From Phytohabitans sp052068095 (GTDB lineage: Bacteria > Actinomycetota > Actinomycetes > Mycobacteriales > Micromonosporaceae): a DNA stretch of 64,000 nt. Below are positions 59,980 to 64,000 of the stretch, one piece after another. The DNA lies in NCBI RefSeq assembly GCF_052068095.1, contig NZ_JBQHDG010000012.1:62001-126000 (forward strand), written 5' to 3'. The position numbers and the translations under genes are program-made. Under the pieces are notes generated by a model. It had not been told where the DNA came from. It searched no databases and saw nothing but the letters and a program-made list of their open reading frames with translations. Numbering within the stretch: the first letter of the stretch is position 1; each line of letters begins with the position of its first letter.

Positions 59980-62900
59980 CCCGGATCGCCATCGTCGGTA
60001 TGGCCTGCCATTACCCGGACGCCACCTCACCCCGACAGCTGTGGGAGAACGCACTCGCCGGGCGCCGCGCCTTCCGCCGGCTGCCGGACGTGCGGATGCG
60101 GCTCGCGGACTACTGGGACCCGGACCCGGCCACGCCGGACCGCTTCTACGCCCGCAACGCCGCGGTCATCGAGGGGTACGAGTTCGACCGGATCGCCTAC
60201 AAGGTCGCCGGCAGCACGTACCGCTCGACCGACCTGACCCACTGGCTCGCGCTCGACACCGCGGCGCTCGCCCTGGCCGACGCGGGCTTCCCGATGGCCG
60301 AGGGGCTGCCCCGCGAGCGCACCGCCGTGATCGTGGGCAACACGCTCACCGGCGAGTTCTCCCGCGCCAACCAGCTGCGGCTGCGGTGGCCGTACGTGCG
60401 CCGCATGGTCGCCGCCGCGCTCAAGGAGCAGGACTGGGACGACGACCAGCTGACGTCCTTTTTGGACGGTTTCGAAGCGACGTTCAAGAGCCCGTTCCCG
60501 GCGGTCGACGAGGACACCCTGGCCGGTGGCCTGTCCAATACGATCGCCGGCCGGATCTGCAACCACTTCGACCTCAAGGGCGGCGGCTTCACGGTCGACG
60601 GCGCCTGCTCCTCCTCGCTGCTGTCGGTCGCGACCGCGAGCAAGAACCTCATCGACGGCGAGGTGGACGTCGCGGTCGCCGGCGGCGTCGACCTCTCGAT
60701 CGACCCGTTCGAGATCATCGGTTTCGCCAAGACCGGCGCGCTCGCCCGGGGCGAGATGAAGGTGTACGACCGCGGCTCCAACGGCTTCTGGCCCGGCGAG
60801 GGCTGCGGCATGGTCGTGCTGATGCGGGAGAAGGAGGCGATCGCCGCCGGACACCGCATCTACGCCACGATCGCCGGCTGGGGCATCTCCTCCGACGGCA
60901 AGGGCGGCATCACCCGGCCCGAGGTGAGCGGATACCAGCTCGCCCTGCGCCGGGCGTACGAGCGGGCCGGCTTCGGCATCGGCACGGTGAGCCTCTTCGA
61001 GGGCCACGGCACCGGCACCGCGGTCGGCGACACGACCGAGCTCAAGGCGCTGTCGCAGGCCCGCCGCGACGCCGCCCCGGAAGCGGCGCCCGCCGCGATC
61101 GGCTCGATCAAGGCGATGATCGGCCACACCAAGGCCGCGGCCGGCGTCGCCGGGCTGATCAAGGCCGCGATGGCGGTACACCAGGAGGTCCTGCCGCCGA
61201 CGCTCGGCTGCGTCGACCCGCACCCGGTGCTGACCGAGGATTCGGCGGCGCTGCGCGTGCTGCGCAAGGCGGAGGCGTGGCCGGCCGGGATGCCGGTGCG
61301 CGCCGGTATCACGGCCATGGGGTTCGGCGGCATCAACACGCACGTCGTGCTGGACAAGTCGGACCCGCCGCGGCGGATCTCGTTCGACAGCCGCACCCGC
61401 GCCCTGGCCTCGTCGGGACAGGACGTCGAGCTGCTGGTGGTCGACGGGGGCACGACGCAGGAACTGCGCGAGCGGCTGGAGCGGCTCGTCGAGTTCGTGC
61501 CCGGGTTGGCGTACGCCCAACTCGCCGACCTGGCCGCCACGCTGCACCGGGAGCTGCGCGACCTGCCCTACAGGGCGGCGGTCGTGGTCTCCTCGCCGGA
61601 AGACGCCGAGCAGCGGCTGCGGCGCGTGTGCGACGCGCTCGACGCCGGTGAGACGACGCTCTTCGCGGCCGACGGGCGCAGCTTCCTCGGTCACACGAGC
61701 GGGCCGGGCCGGATCGGATACCTCTTCCCGGGCCAGGGCTCGGGGCGCGGGACCAGCGGCGGTGCGCTGCGCCGCCGGTTCGCCGAGGTCGACGAGGTGT
61801 ACAGCAAGGCGGCCCTGCCGACCGGAGGCGACATGGTCGCGACGGCGGTCGCCCAGCCGCGCATCGTCACCGGCTCGATGGCCGGCCTGCGCGCGCTCGA
61901 AACGCTCGGGTTGGAAGCCACCGTCGCGGTGGGACACAGCCTCGGCGAGATCTCGGCGCTGCACTGGGCCGGCGCGATGGACGAGGAGACCCTGCTGCGG
62001 GTCGCCGCGGTCCGCGGCCGCACGATGACCGAGCACAGCGCATCCGGCACGATGGCCGGCATCAGCGCGTCGGCGGAGACCGTGGGCGCGCTCGTGGCCG
62101 GCCTGCCGGTCGTGATCGCCGGCTACAACGGTCCAACCCAGACGGTCGTCGCCGGCACCGTGGAGGCGATCGAGGCGGCCGCGCGCAAGGCGGCTGACGC
62201 GGGCCTGCAATGCACCCGGCTGTCGGTGTCGCACGCGTTCCACTCGCCGCTGGTGGCGCCGGCCGCCGACGCGTTCGGCGACCGGCTGGCCGGCGAGCGT
62301 TTCGGCCGGGTCGGGCGGCGGATCGTGTCCACTGTGACCGGTGAGGCGCTGGCGCAGGAGACCGACGTGCCCGCCCTGCTGCGCCGGCAGATCACCGACC
62401 CGGTGCTCTTCGCGCAGGCGGTGGCGCTCGCCGCCAAGGACATCGACCTGCTCGTCGAGGTCGGGCCCGGACGGGTGCTCAGCGGGCTCGCCGGCGCCAC
62501 GACGGACGTGCCGGCGGTCGCCCTCGACACCGACGACGAGTCGCTGGCCGGGCTGCTGCGCGTGGTGGCGGCGGCCTACGTGGTCGGCGCCGCGGGCGTG
62601 CACGACACGCTCTTCCACGGCCGGCTCACCCGGCCGCTCCAGGTCGGCACCGAGTTCAAGTTCTTCGCCAACCCGTGCGAGGCGGCCCCCGTGGTGGACG
62701 TGCGCGGCGGCGTCGGTGCCGCACCGGCGGCCGCGGCACCGGGCGCGGCGACCGTGGTCGACCCGGCAGAGTCCAGTGTGGACGTGCTGCGCCGGCTGGC
62801 GGCCGAGCGGGCCGAGCTGCCGGTGGATATGGTCCGCGAGGACAGCCGGCTCCTGGACGACCTGCACCTCAGCTCCATCACGGTCGGTCAGGTGATGAAC

Positions 62901-64000
62901 CAGGCCGCGCAGCACTTCGGGCTGTCGCCGGCCCAGGCGCCGACCAACTTCGCGACCGCCACCGTGGCCGAGCTGGCCCAGGCGCTCGCCGAGCTGGCCG
63001 AGACCACCCAGGCGGGAGACGCGGCCGGGCCGGCGGTCGTGGCGGGTGCCGCGGCGTGGGCCCGAGCGTTCACGCTCGACCTCGACGAGTCGCCGCTCCC
63101 GGCCCGCGTCGCACCCGAGCGCAACGGCGCCTGGCGGGTGTACGCGGCCGGGGACAGCCTGCTAGCCGAGCCGCTGCGCCGCGCGCTCGAACGCGGCAAC
63201 GTCGGCGGCGGGGTGCTCGTCTGCCTGCCCGAAGACTGCACCGAGGAGCACCTGGAGCTGGCCCTCTGGGGCGCCAACGCGGTCGCGACCGGTGCCACCG
63301 GCAACCGGTTCGTGCTCGTACAGCACGGCCGCGGCGCGGCGGGCCTGGCCAAGACGCTCCGGCTGGAGGCGCCGCACGTGCGCACCACGATCGTGCACCT
63401 GCCGCCGACGCCCGAGGCGGCGGACCGGGTGCTGGCCGAGGTGGCCGCGACGACCGGCTTCAGCGAGGCGTACTACGACGCGGCCGGTGTGCGGCGGGTG
63501 CCCACGCTGCGTCCGATGCCGGTGCGCCCGGCCCGTACGAGTCCACCGCTGGACGGCTCCGACGTGCTGCTCGTGACCGGCGGCGGCAAGGGGATCACCG
63601 CCGAGTGCGCGCTCGCGGTGGCGACCGACACCGGTGCCGCGCTGGCCGTACTCGGCCGCTCGGACCCGGACGCGGACCCGGAGCTGGCGGCCAACCTGCG
63701 CCGCATGGCGGACGCCGGTGTGCGCGTGCACTACGCGCGGGCCGACGTCACCGACCCCGAGCGGGTACGGGAGGCGGTCGCCGGCGTGACAGCGGAGCTG
63801 GGCCCGGTCACGGCCGTGCTGCACGGCGCCGGCCGGAACGAGCCGGCCGCGCTGACGAGCCTCGACAAGGACGCGTTCCGCCGCACGTTCGCCCCGAAGA
63901 TCGACGGGCTGCGCGCGGTGCTCGACGCGGTCGACGGCGACCGGCTGCGCCTGCTCGTCACGTTCGGCAGCATCATCGGCCGGGCCGGGCTGCGCGGCGA
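59976..64000 (+). CDS. Enediyne polyketide synthase PksE (truncated at window end)
   Basis: 1341 codons visible of an expected 1900-2000. KS about 1-460 with Cys211 (GACSSS; the position matches SgcE Cys211 as I recall), EGHGTGT and IGHTKAAAG. AT about 560-860 with Ser655 (GHSLGE) and AFHS. ACP about 925-1000 with the LHLSSI motif (Ser967 likely). KR begins about 1190 with VTGGGKGITAECALAV and is cut off. The DH and C-terminal phosphopantetheinyl transferase domains lie beyond the edge. This is the iterative enzyme that makes the polyene precursor of all enediyne cores. Preceded by E3, E4 and E5 as in 9-membered clusters. Confidence 0.97.
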   Translation, partial: MTRIAIVGMACHYPDATSPRQLWENALAGRRAFRRLPDVRMRLADYWDPDPATPDRFYARNAAVIEGYEFDRIAYKVAGSTYRSTDLTHWLALDTAALALADAGFPMAEGLPRERTAVIVGNTLTGEFSRANQLRLRWPYVRRMVAAALKEQDWDDDQLTSFLDGFEATFKSPFPAVDEDTLAGGLSNTIAGRICNHFDLKGGGFTVDGACSSSLLSVATASKNLIDGEVDVAVAGGVDLSIDPFEIIGFAKTGALARGEMKVYDRGSNGFWPGEGCGMVVLMREKEAIAAGHRIYATIAGWGISSDGKGGITRPEVSGYQLALRRAYERAGFGIGTVSLFEGHGTGTAVGDTTELKALSQARRDAAPEAAPAAIGSIKAMIGHTKAAAGVAGLIKAAMAVHQEVLPPTLGCVDPHPVLTEDSAALRVLRKAEAWPAGMPVRAGITAMGFGGINTHVVLDKSDPPRRISFDSRTRALASSGQDVELLVVDGGTTQELRERLERLVEFVPGLAYAQLADLAATLHRELRDLPYRAAVVVSSPEDAEQRLRRVCDALDAGETTLFAADGRSFLGHTSGPGRIGYLFPGQGSGRGTSGGALRRRFAEVDEVYSKAALPTGGDMVATAVAQPRIVTGSMAGLRALETLGLEATVAVGHSLGEISALHWAGAMDEETLLRVAAVRGRTMTEHSASGTMAGISASAETVGALVAGLPVVIAGYNGPTQTVVAGTVEAIEAAARKAADAGLQCTRLSVSHAFHSPLVAPAADAFGDRLAGERFGRVGRRIVSTVTGEALAQETDVPALLRRQITDPVLFAQAVALAAKDIDLLVEVGPGRVLSGLAGATTDVPAVALDTDDESLAGLLRVVAAAYVVGAAGVHDTLFHGRLTRPLQVGTEFKFFANPCEAAPVVDVRGGVGAAPAAAAPGAATVVDPAESSVDVLRRLAAERAELPVDMVREDSRLLDDLHLSSITVGQVMNQAAQHFGLSPAQAPTNFATATVAELAQALAELAETTQAGDAAGPAVVAGAAAWARAFTLDLDESPLPARVAPERNGAWRVYAAGDSLLAEPLRRALERGNVGGGVLVCLPEDCTEEHLELALWGANAVATGATGNRFVLVQHGRGAAGLAKTLRLEAPHVRTTIVHLPPTPEAADRVLAEVAATTGFSEAYYDAAGVRRVPTLRPMPVRPARTSPPLDGSDVLLVTGGGKGITAECALAVATDTGAALAVLGRSDPDADPELAANLRRMADAGVRVHYARADVTDPERVREAVAGVTAELGPVTAVLHGAGRNEPAALTSLDKDAFRRTFAPKIDGLRAVLDAVDGDRLRLLVTFGSIIGRAGLRG

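Noticed and set aside
60027..62915. 962-residue open frame on the minus strand
   Set aside because: It runs antisense to the enediyne PKS, is Arg/Gly/His-rich with no domain pattern, and arises from high-GC codon bias.
1..64000. Enediyne apoprotein (CagA/NcsA-like small secreted binding protein)
   Set aside because: No roughly 140-residue signal-peptide-bearing beta-sandwich frame was found; the secreted protein at 7214-9082 is far too long and of another type.
1..64000. CRISPR arrays, tRNA or rRNA genes, transposases
   Set aside because: No regularly spaced direct repeats, no cloverleaf-type sequences and no transposase or integrase motifs were recognised; the repeats present are REP-like or tandem.

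Overview
High-GC actinomycete DNA with many GTG starts and dense, often translationally coupled operons. Family content and style suggest a Micromonosporaceae-like or related filamentous genus; that is an inference. Nearly the whole window reads as one biosynthetic gene cluster for a nine-membered enediyne. The right end carries the conserved enediyne core: an E3-like DUF1702 protein, E4/UnbV, E5/UnbU, and the enediyne PKS, which is cut by the window end inside its ketoreductase domain.

Layout. 0.1-0.9 kb: membrane protein, then a repeat-rich gap. 1.9-5.6 kb: leftward tailoring operon (flavin monooxygenase-like protein, two methyltransferases). 5.8-9.1 kb: membrane acyltransferase and a secreted protein. 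9.2-15.8 kb: aromatic acid cassette (KS-AT-DH-ACP iterative PKS without KR, O-methyltransferase, EntE-like acyl-AMP ligase). 16.2-17.8 kb: serine hydrolase and a YCII-like protein. 17.8-23.1 kb: leftward operon of epoxide hydrolase, FAD oxygenase, free-standing condensation enzyme and a solute-binding-like protein, divergent from an efflux pump at 23.3-24.9 kb. 25.5-31.4 kb: two BBE-type flavin oxidases, SgcJ-like protein, Fe/2OG oxygenase, stand-alone carrier protein, second flavin monooxygenase. 31.6-41.9 kb: rightward operon of second epoxide hydrolase, cyclase-family protein, SAM synthetase, C-A-PCP NRPS, MIO tyrosine aminomutase closely resembling SgcC4, SgcC/HpaB-like hydroxylase, SDR. 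42.0-43.4 kb: DAHP synthase and AroH chorismate mutase. 43.6-50.7 kb: mycothiol/DinB-type protein, MerR regulator, two paralogous AraC-type regulators, GMC oxidoreductase with a small partner, and an extra DUF1702 protein. 51.1-55.7 kb: membrane/redox block (CopC-like, His-rich membrane protein, polytopic membrane protein, two AhpD-like CxxC proteins). 55.9-64 kb: enediyne core.

How it fits together. The DAHP synthase and chorismate mutase should raise tyrosine supply. The aminomutase would make beta-tyrosine, the NRPS and/or the stand-alone PCP would load it, the SgcC-like enzyme would hydroxylate it, and the condensation enzyme would couple it to the enediyne core, as in C-1027. The KR-less PKS should make orsellinate-type tetraketide acid, which the OMT and ligase would modify and activate. 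The cluster's own MetK would feed at least three methyltransferases. Two epoxide hydrolases suit two epoxide-opening steps on the core. No apoprotein gene, deoxysugar genes, SgcC3-type halogenase or E10 thioesterase is visible here; they may lie outside the window. The combination of beta-tyrosine and orsellinate on one nine-membered core is not one I can match to a known enediyne, so the product may be new.
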